A stretch of DNA of 64,000 bases from DATJGR01 sp041739525 (GTDB lineage Bacteria > Pseudomonadota > Gammaproteobacteria > Pseudomonadales > Azotimanducaceae): the NCBI GenBank assembly GCA_041739525.1, contig JBGSNQ010000015.1, positions 29,342 to 93,341 of the forward strand, read 5' to 3'. The notes under the pieces were generated by a model. It was not told the DNA's origin. It saw only the letters and a program-made list of their open reading frames with translations, and did not search any database. The translations under genes were made by a program, and so were the position numbers. Below, piece by piece: positions 17,636-26,441 of the stretch; positions within the stretch are counted from its first letter, which is position 1; each line of letters starts with the position of its first letter.

Positions 17636-18432
17636 CGTTGCATTCCGTGTTTTGGATGATCGTGCAAGGCAGCGCCGCGCAACCACAATGCCGCGGCCTG
17701 GCGATAGATCCGCGCGAGCTGCACGAGCGGTTGCGCGGCGTAGCGCCATGCGCCGCGACGTAATCCTGCCGGGGATACGCTCGACAGGCGCAAGTGCAAT
17801 CCGGCGCGAAATTCGACGTGCCCACCTCGGACCAGTTGCATCCGCACGTTCACTTGCGTGTCGCTCACTTCGACATCCCATCGATAGCGCTGCGACATCG
17901 GATTGAACGGTGAGACGTGGAATGCCTTTGCAAACTCGAACTGCACGCGCTGCGCCGGCGTGTCGGCTCGCAACACGTATGTGTGGCGTTCGTTCCACGG
18001 CGTGTTGTTGATTTCGCCGAGCACGTATTCGATGCGCCGATCGGCGTCGAGGCAGAAGACGAAGCGCACCGGATTGAATCCGAACCCCCAGGATTCGGGT
18101 TGCTGCAACAACAGCAGCGTGCCGCTCGGAGGCGGATGCCCGGCGTCGCGCACTGACGACTCGATGCGCTGGCGCAGCGTCGTGCCGCGTTGCCGCGACA
18201 GACAGGCGTTTGTGCGAATGGTCAGCAGGTTGGCGCGGTCGATCGACAGCCAGCGGCTGCACGCCGCCAGTGCGTCGAGTCGATCGACGTCGGCGAGCAA
18301 CATCCAGATCCGATAATTGAAGGCGTGCGGCAGATCCTCGCGTCCATGCACCACGAAACCCTCGGCGATGCGGCTCGTCGAATCAGGCTGCACGATCGCC
18401 CCGCATGTGGTGCCGAACTTCAGCCGCTGCAT
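17632..18432 (-). CDS. DUF1365 domain protein
   Basis: 266 aa. DUF1365 features: HGREDLPHAFNYRIWMLLADVD near the start, QQPESWGFGFNPVRFVFCLD in the middle and AKAFHVSPFNPMSQRYRW with conserved His and aromatic residues. The family almost always neighbours CFA synthase and an FAD oxidoreductase. No reaction is established. Its 5' end overlaps the FAD oxidoreductase gene by 50 bp, and its 3' end overlaps CFA synthase by 4 bp, so the three are tightly coupled. A different DUF1365 start further inside would shorten the overlap, but the residues before RIAEGFVVHGREDLPHAF look conserved enough to keep. Confidence 0.85.
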   Translation of the reverse strand: MQRLKFGTTCGAIVQPDSTSRIAEGFVVHGREDLPHAFNYRIWMLLADVDRLDALAACSRWLSIDRANLLTIRTNACLSRQRGTTLRQRIESSVRDAGHPPPSGTLLLLQQPESWGFGFNPVRFVFCLDADRRIEYVLGEINNTPWNERHTYVLRADTPAQRVQFEFAKAFHVSPFNPMSQRYRWDVEVSDTQVNVRMQLVRGGHVEFRAGLHLRLSSVSPAGLRRGAWRYAAQPLVQLARIYRQAAALWLRGAALHDHPKHGMQR

Positions 18433-19642
18433 TGCAGCCGCTCACGAAGCCGTCTTCGTGAAAGCCGAAGCCGAACCAGGCGCCGGCGAAATAGACCCCG
18501 CCGCGGCCTTGTAATGCGGGCAATCGCCGCTGTGCAGCGACTGCCGCGCGATCGAACACCGGATGCGTGTAGTTGCGTGTCGCGAGGATCTCATCGACAC
18601 GAACGCGGTCGCCCGGATTGAGGCTCACGAAGACGGGTCGCGGCGTTTCGATGCGCTGGAGCTGATTCATCCAGTACGTCACCGTGCAAGCTGAATCGGA
18701 ATCGTTGCCGACGAACGCGTTCCAACTGCTCCATGCACGGCGACGATGCGGCATCAGCGACGCGTCGGTATGCACGACCACGCGATTGCGCTGATAACGG
18801 ATCGCGCCGAGTGCGCGGCGTTCTGCGTCGTTTGGGCGTTCGAGCAGCGCAAGGCACTCATCGGAGTGGCAAGCGAGCACGACAGCGTCGAAGCTCGATA
18901 TCGCGTCGGCAGTGACGAGTTCGACGCCTTGCGGCGTTCGACGCACCGACCGCACGCGGGCGTTCGTTCGCACGATGCCTGGATATCGTCTCAGGAACGC
19001 ATCGACGTAACGCTGTGAACCGCCACTGACGACTCGCCACTGCGGCCGATGCTTGAGCGTCAGCATGCCGTGATTGCGCATGAACGCGACGATCTGGCCG
19101 ATCGCGCTGTCGCGCACTTGCGCGGCCGGCTGCGACCAGAGCGCAGCGCACATCGGCAGCAGGTGATCTTCGACGAACCCTGCGCCATAACCTTGTAGCC
19201 TGCAGAACTGTCCGAGCGTCAGCTGCGCCTCGGCTGTCGAGAGTGCGCGTGCATCGCGATAGAAGCGGCCGATGTCGGTCAGCATGCGAAGGAAACGCGG
19301 GCGCACGAGATTGGTCGGCTGCGCGGCGAGTGCACGGAAGTGCGCCGTGCCGTATTCGAAGCCGCGCGAGCGATCCGATACCGAGAAGCTCATGTCGGTT
19401 CCGTGCGTGGCGACGCCCAAAGAGTCGAGCCATGCCGAAAAGAGCGGATAGTTGCGCGAGTTGAACACGATGAACCCGGAGTCGATTGCCGCATCGACGC
19501 CGTCGATGAGCACCTGATGCGTGTCGGTGTGTCCGCCGAGACGCGATGCCGACTCCAACAGCGTCACGTCTGCCCACGCCGAGAGCGCGTCGGCGCACGC
19601 GATGCCGGCGATGCCGCTGCCTACCACTGCAATGCGATTCAT
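18383..19642 (-). CDS. FAD-dependent oxidoreductase (amine-oxidase-like, CFA-cluster type)
   Basis: 419 aa. The N-terminal dinucleotide-binding motif is IAVVGSGIAGIACADAL, with LLESASRLGGHTDTH for FAD contacts. A second conserved part ends in GVYFAGAWFGFGFHEDGFVSG, the FAD-closing motif of the amine-oxidase/phytoene-desaturase superfamily. Members next to CFA synthase and DUF1365 include UfaD of furan fatty acid synthesis in Rhodobacter, which desaturates a methylated acyl chain. A similar role is possible here but no close comparison is available. The ATG at 19642 overlaps the desaturase stop by 4 bp. Confidence 0.88.
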   Translation of the reverse strand: MNRIAVVGSGIAGIACADALSAWADVTLLESASRLGGHTDTHQVLIDGVDAAIDSGFIVFNSRNYPLFSAWLDSLGVATHGTDMSFSVSDRSRGFEYGTAHFRALAAQPTNLVRPRFLRMLTDIGRFYRDARALSTAEAQLTLGQFCRLQGYGAGFVEDHLLPMCAALWSQPAAQVRDSAIGQIVAFMRNHGMLTLKHRPQWRVVSGGSQRYVDAFLRRYPGIVRTNARVRSVRRTPQGVELVTADAISSFDAVVLACHSDECLALLERPNDAERRALGAIRYQRNRVVVHTDASLMPHRRRAWSSWNAFVGNDSDSACTVTYWMNQLQRIETPRPVFVSLNPGDRVRVDEILATRNYTHPVFDRAAVAAQRRLPALQGRGGVYFAGAWFGFGFHEDGFVSGCNAAAEVRHHMRGDRAA

Positions 19643-20556
19643 CGCAGCAATCCGTGCGCGCCGTGCGCGCGGCCTTCCTCGATCACAGCCGCCGGAACCG
19701 GGCGCAGATTGCGGACCAGTCCGATGCGCTCGAGCACGCGCAGGATGTAATACGACAGATCGAATTCGCCGGCGAAGAATCCCTGCCGTGCCGATGCGGC
19801 ATAGCGATGATGGTTGTTGTGCCAGCCCTCACCGAGCGTCAGGTACGCGAGCCAGCGTAGATTGCGGCTGCCGTCGCGCGTTTCGTAGCGACGCTCACCG
19901 AAACTGTGCGTGATCGAGTTGACGAACAGCGTTGCATGCAGCAGCACGACCGTCGACACGCAGTAACCCCACAGCAGCATTTGCAATCCGGAGGTACCGA
20001 GCCACGGGGCACGTTGTTCGAGCAGTGCGCCGAACGCGTACAGCAGCGCAGCGGTTGCGATTGGAACGGCCGAGTCGTACCGGTCGAGCCAGACGAGTTC
20101 CGGAAAGCGTGTCCAATCCTTCACGCGTGCAATTTCCGTCGCGAAGTGTTCGCGCGTCAGAAACCAGCCGATGTGGGCGCGCAAGAAGCCGTCACGCGGC
20201 GAGTGCGGATCGGCGTCGGTATCGGCATGCGCGTGGTGTCGTCGGTGCACGCCTGCCCACCACAACGGGCCGCGCTGCGCAGCACTGGCCGCAAGCAATG
20301 CGAAGAAGAACTGAACGCCGCGCGACGCGTCGAACGCGCGGTGACTGAAGTAGCGGTGATAGAAGGCGGTGATCGCGAACATTCGAACGAGGTACAGGAA
20401 GGCGGCAACGGCGACATCGAGCCAAGCGACGCCGATGTACAACGCAAGCGCAGCTCCAAGGTGCAGTAGCGCGAACGGCACGACGCGTGCGTAGTCGATG
20501 CGGCCCTCCGCCATGCTGACACCGTCACTGACGAACCATCGGCGCAACGCATCCAT
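19639..20556 (-). CDS. Acyl-CoA / fatty acid desaturase (membrane diiron)
   Basis: 305 aa from the ATG at 20556, with GGGGA upstream; an ATG at 20586 would add ten residues. The three histidine boxes are clear: HRYFSHR, HRRHHAHAD and HNNHH, spaced as in delta-9 acyl-CoA desaturases. Membrane helices occur around VVPFALLHLGAALALYIG and later. It probably introduces a double bond in an acyl chain, giving the unsaturated substrate that the downstream CFA-type enzymes need. It is the first gene of the minus-strand operon. The divergent lipoprotein gene begins 141 bp away, so the intergenic region 20557-20697 must hold both promoters. CTTCACA occurs twice near 20633-20652. Confidence 0.9.
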   Translation of the reverse strand: MDALRRWFVSDGVSMAEGRIDYARVVPFALLHLGAALALYIGVAWLDVAVAAFLYLVRMFAITAFYHRYFSHRAFDASRGVQFFFALLAASAAQRGPLWWAGVHRRHHAHADTDADPHSPRDGFLRAHIGWFLTREHFATEIARVKDWTRFPELVWLDRYDSAVPIATAALLYAFGALLEQRAPWLGTSGLQMLLWGYCVSTVVLLHATLFVNSITHSFGERRYETRDGSRNLRWLAYLTLGEGWHNNHHRYAASARQGFFAGEFDLSYYILRVLERIGLVRNLRPVPAAVIEEGRAHGAHGLLR

Positions 20557-20697
20557 CAACAGTCCCCTGGTCTTCGACGCCTGCACTATCGCAAGCGCGG
20601 TGTGAGCGCGGCGTGAACGAAAGCAGCAATCGCCTTCACATGCTCTTCACACATCGACACGTAGCGTCGTTGTCCTGGACCCATCAAGAGAAGTCGC

Positions 20698-21252
20698 ATG
20701 CGCATCGCTTCACTCGCCGTCGCGGCGCTGTTGGCAGGTTGCAGCCGGGATCCGGTCGACGCACGTTATCCCGCGCTCTATCAGCGTGCGCTCGAGGCGA
20801 CCACCGCATCGGCAGAAGTTCCGCAGGACGGCGCGGAGCGCTTCGTTGCGTTCTTCGAGTCGATGGATCAGCCGGGTTTGGTCGAGCGCGTCGATGCCCT
20901 TTACGGAACAGCGGTGTATTTCAGTGACACGCTGTTCGTCGCCGAAGAGCGCGCCGCGCTCGAAAAGCACTTCGAGCGGCTACAGGCGAGCGGCGTGCGC
21001 ATCGATGTGGATTTGGACGATGCGGTGATCAGTGGGCGCAACCTGTACTTACGCTGGCGCATGCGCACCGGAAGCTCCAGCGGATCCTCAGAAGCGCATA
21101 CCATCGGTATGACGCAGTTGCGTTTCGACGAGACCGGTCGCATCAGCTTGCATCAGGACTTCTGGGACAGCTCGGAGGGTGTGTACCGGCGCGTGCCGGT
21201 ACTCGGGGCGGCGATCCGCTTCGTTGACGCGCGCATCGCGGGAAAGCCGTGA
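20698..21252 (+). CDS. NTF2-like (SnoaL-fold) lipoprotein
   Basis: 184 aa. Very short signal peptide with lipobox LLAGC (Cys15). The rest fits an NTF2-like fold: FVAFFESMDQPGLVERVDALYG, VYFSDTLFV, LYLRWRMRTG and ISLHQDFWDSSEGVYRRVP. NTF2-like lipoproteins of this type often accompany DUF1365/CFA-synthase clusters. It may bind a lipid intermediate in the envelope. It is divergent from the desaturase and coupled to the next gene by a GTGA overlap. Confidence 0.75.
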   Translation: MRIASLAVAALLAGCSRDPVDARYPALYQRALEATTASAEVPQDGAERFVAFFESMDQPGLVERVDALYGTAVYFSDTLFVAEERAALEKHFERLQASGVRIDVDLDDAVISGRNLYLRWRMRTGSSSGSSEAHTIGMTQLRFDETGRISLHQDFWDSSEGVYRRVPVLGAAIRFVDARIAGKP

Positions 21253-21863
21253 GGGTGCGGATCGTCGGTGTGACGTTGTTGCTAGTGGCGCTCGCGTGCC
21301 CATCGCACGCGCAGCAATGGGCGTTCGGGGTTTACCTCGATGGGAAGCGGATCGGCGTGCATCGATTCGACGTAGAGCGAACGGATGACGATGCGTTTCG
21401 TGTCACGTCGCAGGCGGCGTTCGATGTGAAGGTGCTGAAGGTGCCGGTGTTCCGCTATCGACATTCGGCTGTGGAACTGTGGCGCGGCAATTGCCTCGAC
21501 TCGATCGACACGCAGACACAGATCAACGGCAGCACAACCACGCTGACAGGTCGCCGCGTCGCGGCGGCTTTCGACATCGCAGTGACTTCGAAGGACGGCC
21601 CGACGCAGGAGATGCTGCCCGACTGTGTTGCGACTTTTGCATATTGGGACGCTGCGACGTTGCTTCGGCACGATGCGCTTCTGAACGGTCAGACGGGTGC
21701 ATACCAGCAGGTTGCACGCGTGCTTGCGGACGACGGCGCGGTGTTGACTCTGCAAGGTGGCGATTTCCGCATCGACCTCGGATATGCGGGCGGGGTGTGG
21801 CAAACCCTTGCAACGACGACGCGCGAGGGCCGCCGGCTCGACTATCGCGACGAAGGTTCTTAG
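21249..21863 (+). CDS. Secreted DUF6134/DUF3108-like protein
   Basis: 204 aa from a GTG that overlaps the upstream stop. Sec signal peptide ends near PSHAQQ. The mature part starts QWAFGVYLDGKRIGVHRF and is rich in beta strands (FDVKVLKVPVFRYRHSAVELWRGNCLDSI), the pattern of DUF6134/DUF3108 periplasmic proteins. It has two conserved cysteines (NCLDS, PDCVATF). Function unknown. Its location in the cluster suggests an envelope-lipid role. Confidence 0.65.
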   Translation: MRVRIVGVTLLLVALACPSHAQQWAFGVYLDGKRIGVHRFDVERTDDDAFRVTSQAAFDVKVLKVPVFRYRHSAVELWRGNCLDSIDTQTQINGSTTTLTGRRVAAAFDIAVTSKDGPTQEMLPDCVATFAYWDAATLLRHDALLNGQTGAYQQVARVLADDGAVLTLQGGDFRIDLGYAGGVWQTLATTTREGRRLDYRDEGS

Positions 21864-21988
21864 CAGGCTGCGGAAAAACTCTGCGATCGCGGATTTTCTT
21901 CGGGCTCTCAGCCATTCATGGCTTCGAGCACGTCCATTTTTCTGTGTATCGTTCTCGTCCTGGTCGGAGCACGTCGCTGGGCCCCTTG

Positions 21989-22651
21989 ATGCAGCACATC
22001 CTCGTCTACGCGGACTCGTTGTCCTGGGGCATCATCCCCGCAACACGCCGGCGCCTGCCTTTCGAGCAGCGCTGGCCGGGGGTGCTGGAACTCTCGCTCT
22101 GCGCCTCCGGCAGGAGGGTTCGTGTCATAGAGGATTGTCTCAATGGTCGGCGCACTGCTTGGGACGATCCGTTCAAACCGGGACGAAACGGTGTTGTCGG
22201 ACTGGCACAGCGGATCGAGATTCACTCGCCGCTCGAGCTTGTCGTTCTCATGCTCGGAACCAACGATTTCCAATCCATGCACGAGCACAACGCGTGGCAT
22301 TCGGCGCAGGGCATAGCGGCACTCGTTTCTGCCATCCGTACCGCCCCGATCGAACCGGGCATGCCGGTACCGGAAATACTGGTGGTCGTGCCGCCGGCCA
22401 TTCAGACGCCCAAGGGACCGATTGCGCCGAAGTTCGAAGGGGGAGGGCGAAGGTGCGTCGGCCTGGCCGGCGCATACCGCAGGGTTTGCGAGGAAATGGA
22501 CTGCCGCTATTTCGATGCGGGCAGCGTGGTTACTTCAAGCGCGGTAGACGGGGTACATCTCGACCTCGAGCAACACCTGACGCTTGGCAACGCATTGACG
22601 AGGGTTGTTGAATCCCTGCTCGAGACGCAGCGCACTGAGCTGAGATCGTAG
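21989..22651 (+). CDS. SGNH/GDSL-family hydrolase (arylesterase-like)
   Basis: 220 aa from the ATG at 21989; upstream in-frame sequence overlaps the previous gene. SGNH blocks: block I YADSLSWG (usually GDSLTWG, here Ala replaces Gly before Asp-Ser), block II Gly in NGVVGLAQ, block III LGTND, and block V DGVHL with catalytic Asp and His. Most similar in layout to the small cytoplasmic arylesterases/acyltransferases such as the MsAcT type. No signal peptide. The ribosome site is weak (CCCCTTG). The 125 bp before it may contain a degraded mobile-element end. Confidence 0.82.
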   Translation: MQHILVYADSLSWGIIPATRRRLPFEQRWPGVLELSLCASGRRVRVIEDCLNGRRTAWDDPFKPGRNGVVGLAQRIEIHSPLELVVLMLGTNDFQSMHEHNAWHSAQGIAALVSAIRTAPIEPGMPVPEILVVVPPAIQTPKGPIAPKFEGGGRRCVGLAGAYRRVCEEMDCRYFDAGSVVTSSAVDGVHLDLEQHLTLGNALTRVVESLLETQRTELRS

Positions 22652-22682
22652 TGGGCAATCGATCGCAACGAACCGAGCATTC

Positions 22683-22825
22683 AGGGCCGAAGAAAGGCCA
22701 CGGCCCTACTATGGTCGCAAGCGTGCTGCGAAGCGCGATAGCGGCAAACGTCGTCGCCAGCAGGATACGACTGAAGCGCTCGAACGGGGTCCATTAATGG
22801 ACCCTTCGTGAGGCCAGTGCCTCAC
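22683..22825. terminator. Cluster of hairpins between convergent genes (possible bidirectional terminator)
   Basis: Three stem-loops lie between the SGNH hydrolase and the convergent aminotransferase: AGGGCCG/CGGCCCT (22683-22689 with 22701-22707), the perfect 18-bp palindrome GGGTCCATTAATGGACCC (22787-22804), and GTGAGGC/GCCTCAC (22808-22814 with 22819-22825), the last one spanning the aminotransferase stop. No good U-tract follows, so factor-independent termination is uncertain. Confidence 0.4.
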
Positions 22826-23991
22826 AACACCTTGCCGAAGCGATCCAGCGCCTGTTTGAATTTGTCGGGATCGTACGCCAGACAAATGCGCACGTAGCGC
22901 TCGTTGTCGACATAACTGCGTGGACCAAACGACATACCTGGCGAGACGCCGATGTTCGCGTTGAGGAACAGCGAGTCGGCAAACGCGAGGCTGTCGGTCA
23001 CACCTTCCACTGCAACGTATCCATAAAACCCGCCGGGCGGTTCGGCCCAACTCAGCCGTTGATGGGTTCCGACGAATTCGGCGAGCTGCGCGCGGTTACG
23101 GCGACAGCGATCGAGCTGCAATGCAACGAATGTGTCGCCCTGTTCGATCGCCACGATTGCGCCGGCCTGTGCGAAGCTCGTCGTACCGGTGTTGCTCGAA
23201 ACCGACACGACGCCCAGCGCTTCACCGAGGTGGCTCGGATGAATCACCCAGCCTACTCGCCAGCCGGTCATCGCCCAGGCTTTCGAAAAACTGTTCACGA
23301 TGAAGACGGCGTCGTCCGGCGCGGCGAGTGTCGCGAAGCTCGGTGCATGTAATGAGCCGTCGTACATGATCGGGCCGTACACTTCGTCGGCGATGATGCC
23401 GATACCTCGGGTGCGGCACGCTTCGAGCAACGCGCGCTGCTCCGCCCGCGACATCACCCAGCCTGTCGGATTCGAAGGCGATGCGAGGAATACCGCTTTG
23501 GTACGCGCGTTCATCGCGTCGAGCACTTCGTCCATGTCGAGCCGCCACGGGCCGTCTTGATCGCGCTTCAGCCAAACGAAGCGCGGCACCCCGCCGGCAA
23601 TCTGGATCGCCTGAAAGATGTTCGGCCACATCGGCGCGATCACGATCACTTCGTCGCCGCTGCGGACGAGACACTGAACCGAATGCATCACCGCGAGCAT
23701 CGCAGACCCCGGCACGGTGATGCGCTCGATGTCGAGTTCGGCGTTCACTCGTCGCCGGTGCCAGTCGCGAATCGCTTCGCGCAGCCGCAACACGCCGCGC
23801 GCGGGCGTGTAGAACGTCATGCCGTCGTCCAGCGCGCGCTTCGCCGCGGCGCGGATGAAATCCGGCGTTGGAAGATCGCTCTCGCCGTACCACAGCGGGA
23901 TCAGACCGGGCCGATCGCCCCGACCGCGGCTGACCAGCGTGATGCCGCTTGGGGTAAGCGCGGCAATGTCGCTGCGTATCGGATCGATCAT
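22822..23991 (-). CDS. PLP-dependent class I/II aminotransferase
   Basis: 389 aa. Fold-type I features: WYGESDLPTPDFI near residue 35, FYTPARGVLRLREAI, the substrate loop ASPSNPTGWV, IIADEVYGPI with the PLP-nitrogen Asp, and the Schiff-base lysine in FSKAWAMTGWRVGW. Arg near RYVRICLAY binds the substrate carboxylate. It resembles aspartate/aromatic aminotransferases; the amino acid used cannot be decided. Seven bases separate it from the GNAT gene upstream, so the two may be one unit with the acyl-CoA dehydrogenase. Confidence 0.9.
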   Translation of the reverse strand: MIDPIRSDIAALTPSGITLVSRGRGDRPGLIPLWYGESDLPTPDFIRAAAKRALDDGMTFYTPARGVLRLREAIRDWHRRRVNAELDIERITVPGSAMLAVMHSVQCLVRSGDEVIVIAPMWPNIFQAIQIAGGVPRFVWLKRDQDGPWRLDMDEVLDAMNARTKAVFLASPSNPTGWVMSRAEQRALLEACRTRGIGIIADEVYGPIMYDGSLHAPSFATLAAPDDAVFIVNSFSKAWAMTGWRVGWVIHPSHLGEALGVVSVSSNTGTTSFAQAGAIVAIEQGDTFVALQLDRCRRNRAQLAEFVGTHQRLSWAEPPGGFYGYVAVEGVTDSLAFADSLFLNANIGVSPGMSFGPRSYVDNERYVRICLAYDPDKFKQALDRFGKVL

Positions 23992-23998
23992 GATGCTG

Positions 23999-24550
23999 CT
24001 ACAACCTCAGTTCGTGGCGGATCTCTATCTCGTGGCGGATCAGGGAGCGTCCGCGTTCGTTGACCCAACGACCCGTTTCGACCGCGCCGACTGCGCGCGC
24101 GACGCGCAACGAAGCGGTGTTTTCCGAGTCGACGATCAGATGCGCGCGCCGCGCATTCGTGTTGTCTGCGATGAATCGTGCAACGAGTCTCACCGCCCGC
24201 GCCGCGTAGCCGCGCCCGCGATGCGCCGGGTGCGAGGAATACGAAATGTTGGCTTCGCCCGCAGGCACGTGCTTGTTCGCGAGATCGAAATCCACGTACG
24301 CCACATACCTCGCGTCGCTCGTGTCCACCGCAAAGCACCACTTCGGGCCACTGCCGAACGAAATGCTATTGGCGGTGAGCACACGTGCCACGTGTGCCCG
24401 TTGTTCGTCGGGCGTCATCGCCTGCCACCGTTCGCGCTCTTCGGGTTGCCAGAGCCAGCTGATCTGCTCGTCGTCCTTCGCCGCGAGATCGGCGTCGAGA
24501 TCGTCCGCGCGTTGTGGACGAATCGTGACTACCCCATCGGAGCAAGTCAG
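23999..24550 (-). CDS. GNAT family N-acetyltransferase (start uncertain)
   Basis: The conserved part begins VTIRPQRADDL and runs about 175 residues, with WCFAVDTSD, EANISYSSHPAHRGRGYAARAVRL (acetyl-CoA pyrophosphate loop) and ENTASLRVARAVGAVETG. I see no ATG, GTG or TTG directly before the domain. The in-frame ATGs at 24670 and 24718 would overlap the acyl-CoA dehydrogenase by more than 90 bp. I give a CTG at 24550 as a placeholder. Substrate unknown. Confidence 0.75.
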   Translation of the reverse strand: MTCSDGVVTIRPQRADDLDADLAAKDDEQISWLWQPEERERWQAMTPDEQRAHVARVLTANSISFGSGPKWCFAVDTSDARYVAYVDFDLANKHVPAGEANISYSSHPAHRGRGYAARAVRLVARFIADNTNARRAHLIVDSENTASLRVARAVGAVETGRWVNERGRSLIRHEIEIRHELRL

Positions 24551-24576
24551 GCCGTCCGTGTAAGCGGCCGCTCGGT

Positions 24577-25779
24577 TCAGTCGGGCAGTCCCAGAACGCG
24601 CTTCGCGATCACGTTCAGCTGCACTTCGCTCGTACCGCCTTCGATCGAGTTGGCTTTCGAGCGCAACCATTGCCGGGTGGTATTCAGTTCGCGATCGCTG
24701 AATGCCGCGCCGTCCCAACCCACTGCTTGCGTGCCCATCGTTTCGAGCAGCACTTCGTATTTGCGCTTGTTCTGCTCGGTGCCGTAGTACTTGAACATCG
24801 AACTGAGGTTGCCGTCGGCGCGGCCGGCCTTCGTCTCTTCTACCGAACGCCCCAACGTCAGTTGGAAGGCGCGGTCGTTCATGCGGTGGCTGGTGATCTT
24901 GGAGCGGATCGCAGCGTCGGCGATGCGACCGGCCTGTTCGCCGACGTATTCCTTCGCGATGTCTTCCATCTTGCGGCCGGTTGCGCCGAGCGCGGAGTTG
25001 CCTCCGATACCCGCCACCATCTGGCGCTCGTGCTGCAGCAGGCGTTTCGCGATCGTCCAGCCGTGGTTCATCGTGCCGACGAGGTTCTGTTTCGGCACTT
25101 TGACGTTGTCGAAGAACGTCTGGCAGAACGGCGACGAACCGCTGATCAGACTGATCGGCGACGTGGTGACACCGGGCGACTCCATATCGAACAGCAGGAA
25201 GCTGATGCCTTCGTGCTTAGGCACGTCGAAGTTGGTGCGCACGAGACAGAAGATCCAATCCGCTTCGTCGGCGTACGACGTCCAGATCTTCGAGCCGTTC
25301 ACCAGATAGTAGTCGCCCATGTCTTCGGCGCGCGTGCGCAAGCCCGCGAGATCCGAACCTGATCCCGGTTCCGAGTAACCCTGGCACCAGCGGATTTCGC
25401 CGCGCACGATCTTCGGAAGGTACTCGAGCTTCTGCGCTTCGTTGCCGAACTCGAGCAGTGCGGGCCCGAGCATCCAGATGCCGAAGCTCGACAACGCAGG
25501 GCGTGCATTGATGCGGCCGAGTTCCTGCTGCAGCACGCGGTTCTCGTCGATCGATAATCCGCCGCCGCCGTATTGCTTCGGCCACATCGGGCACGTCCAG
25601 CCTTTCTCTGCCATACGCGTCAGCCACACGCGCGATTCGGGATTGACGAATTTCTCGCGACGTCCTCCCCAAACGGTTTCTTCTTCGTTGCCGGGGGTAC
25701 GCATCGACGGCGGACAATTCGCCTCGAGCCAAGTGCGGGTCTGGCTTCGGAACGTGTCGAGATCGGTCACGGTCATCAC
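24577..25779 (-). CDS. Acyl-CoA dehydrogenase
   Basis: 400 aa. Medium/long-chain ACAD fold: MAEKGWTCPMWPKQYGG, WCQGYSEPGSGSDLAGL (FAD/substrate loop), HGWTIAKRLLQHER, and near the C-terminus NSIEGGTSEVQ, where ACADs of this type carry the FAD-contact motif and (in some subfamilies) the catalytic base region. It catalyses alpha-beta desaturation of an acyl-CoA with electrons passed to ETF. It resembles the ACADs found in steroid and branched-chain degradation clusters, but the chain is not identified. The start is MMTV; the second ATG at 25776 is equally possible. Confidence 0.92.
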   Translation of the reverse strand: MMTVTDLDTFRSQTRTWLEANCPPSMRTPGNEEETVWGGRREKFVNPESRVWLTRMAEKGWTCPMWPKQYGGGGLSIDENRVLQQELGRINARPALSSFGIWMLGPALLEFGNEAQKLEYLPKIVRGEIRWCQGYSEPGSGSDLAGLRTRAEDMGDYYLVNGSKIWTSYADEADWIFCLVRTNFDVPKHEGISFLLFDMESPGVTTSPISLISGSSPFCQTFFDNVKVPKQNLVGTMNHGWTIAKRLLQHERQMVAGIGGNSALGATGRKMEDIAKEYVGEQAGRIADAAIRSKITSHRMNDRAFQLTLGRSVEETKAGRADGNLSSMFKYYGTEQNKRKYEVLLETMGTQAVGWDGAAFSDRELNTTRQWLRSKANSIEGGTSEVQLNVIAKRVLGLPD

Positions 25780-25897
25780 CTTTGATCAGTCGGCAGGGAG
25801 TGATTTTAGCGAGGTTACGGTTGCGCGCGCAGCCCTTCGGGCGTTCAGCGTGGCGCATTTGCTATAGTGCCGCGGATTCACGGAACACGAGGAAACG

Positions 25898-26392
25898 ATG
25901 GCAGGCACCGATGCGGCCTTCGACGGCCGGTCTTTTCGCAACACGCTGTCGCAGTTCTGCACCGGCGTAGTAGTTGCGACCGGCGTGCTCGACGGTCAGC
26001 CGGCCGGCTTCGCCGCTCAATCGTTCACGTCGTTGTCGCTCGACCCGCCACTCGTTGCGGTGTGTCCCGGCAAGACCAGCACGAGCTGGCCGAAGCTGCG
26101 GCGGTCCGGCAGCTTCTGTATCAACGTTCTGTCTGCGCGCCAGAAAGTGGTGTGCGATCAGTTCGCCAAGCCGGGCCAGTTCGCGGACGTCGCGTGGAAG
26201 CCCGGCGTCACCGGCTCGCCTGTGCTCGACGGAGTGATCGCGTACATCGATTGCGATCTCGCAGCCGAGCACGATGCCGGCGATCACATCATCGCAGTGG
26301 GCCGTGTGCGCGATCTGCAGATTCTCGATCCCGGAGCCGAGCCGCTGCTGTTCTTCCGCGGCACCTACGGACGTTTCGAGACTTTCATATAG
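25898..26392 (+). CDS. Flavin reductase (FMN-binding split barrel, HpaC-like)
   Basis: 164 aa, typical of short-chain flavin reductases. It shows FRNTLSQFCTGVVVATGV, AQSFTSLSLDPPLVAVCPGK and FCINVLSARQKVVCDQFA, with DHIIAVGRV near the end. It supplies reduced FMN to a monooxygenase. GAGGAAACG precedes the ATG. A TATAGT element at 25863-25868 could be the -10 of its promoter, though no clear -35 is seen. The likely partner is the nitronate-monooxygenase-like gene 49 bp downstream or an LLM enzyme elsewhere in the window. Confidence 0.88.
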   Translation: MAGTDAAFDGRSFRNTLSQFCTGVVVATGVLDGQPAGFAAQSFTSLSLDPPLVAVCPGKTSTSWPKLRRSGSFCINVLSARQKVVCDQFAKPGQFADVAWKPGVTGSPVLDGVIAYIDCDLAAEHDAGDHIIAVGRVRDLQILDPGAEPLLFFRGTYGRFETFI

Positions 26393-26441
26393 GGTTCGCC
26401 AGGCGCCGCGCCTCAAGTCGATTCGTTGGGGATTATCGAAC

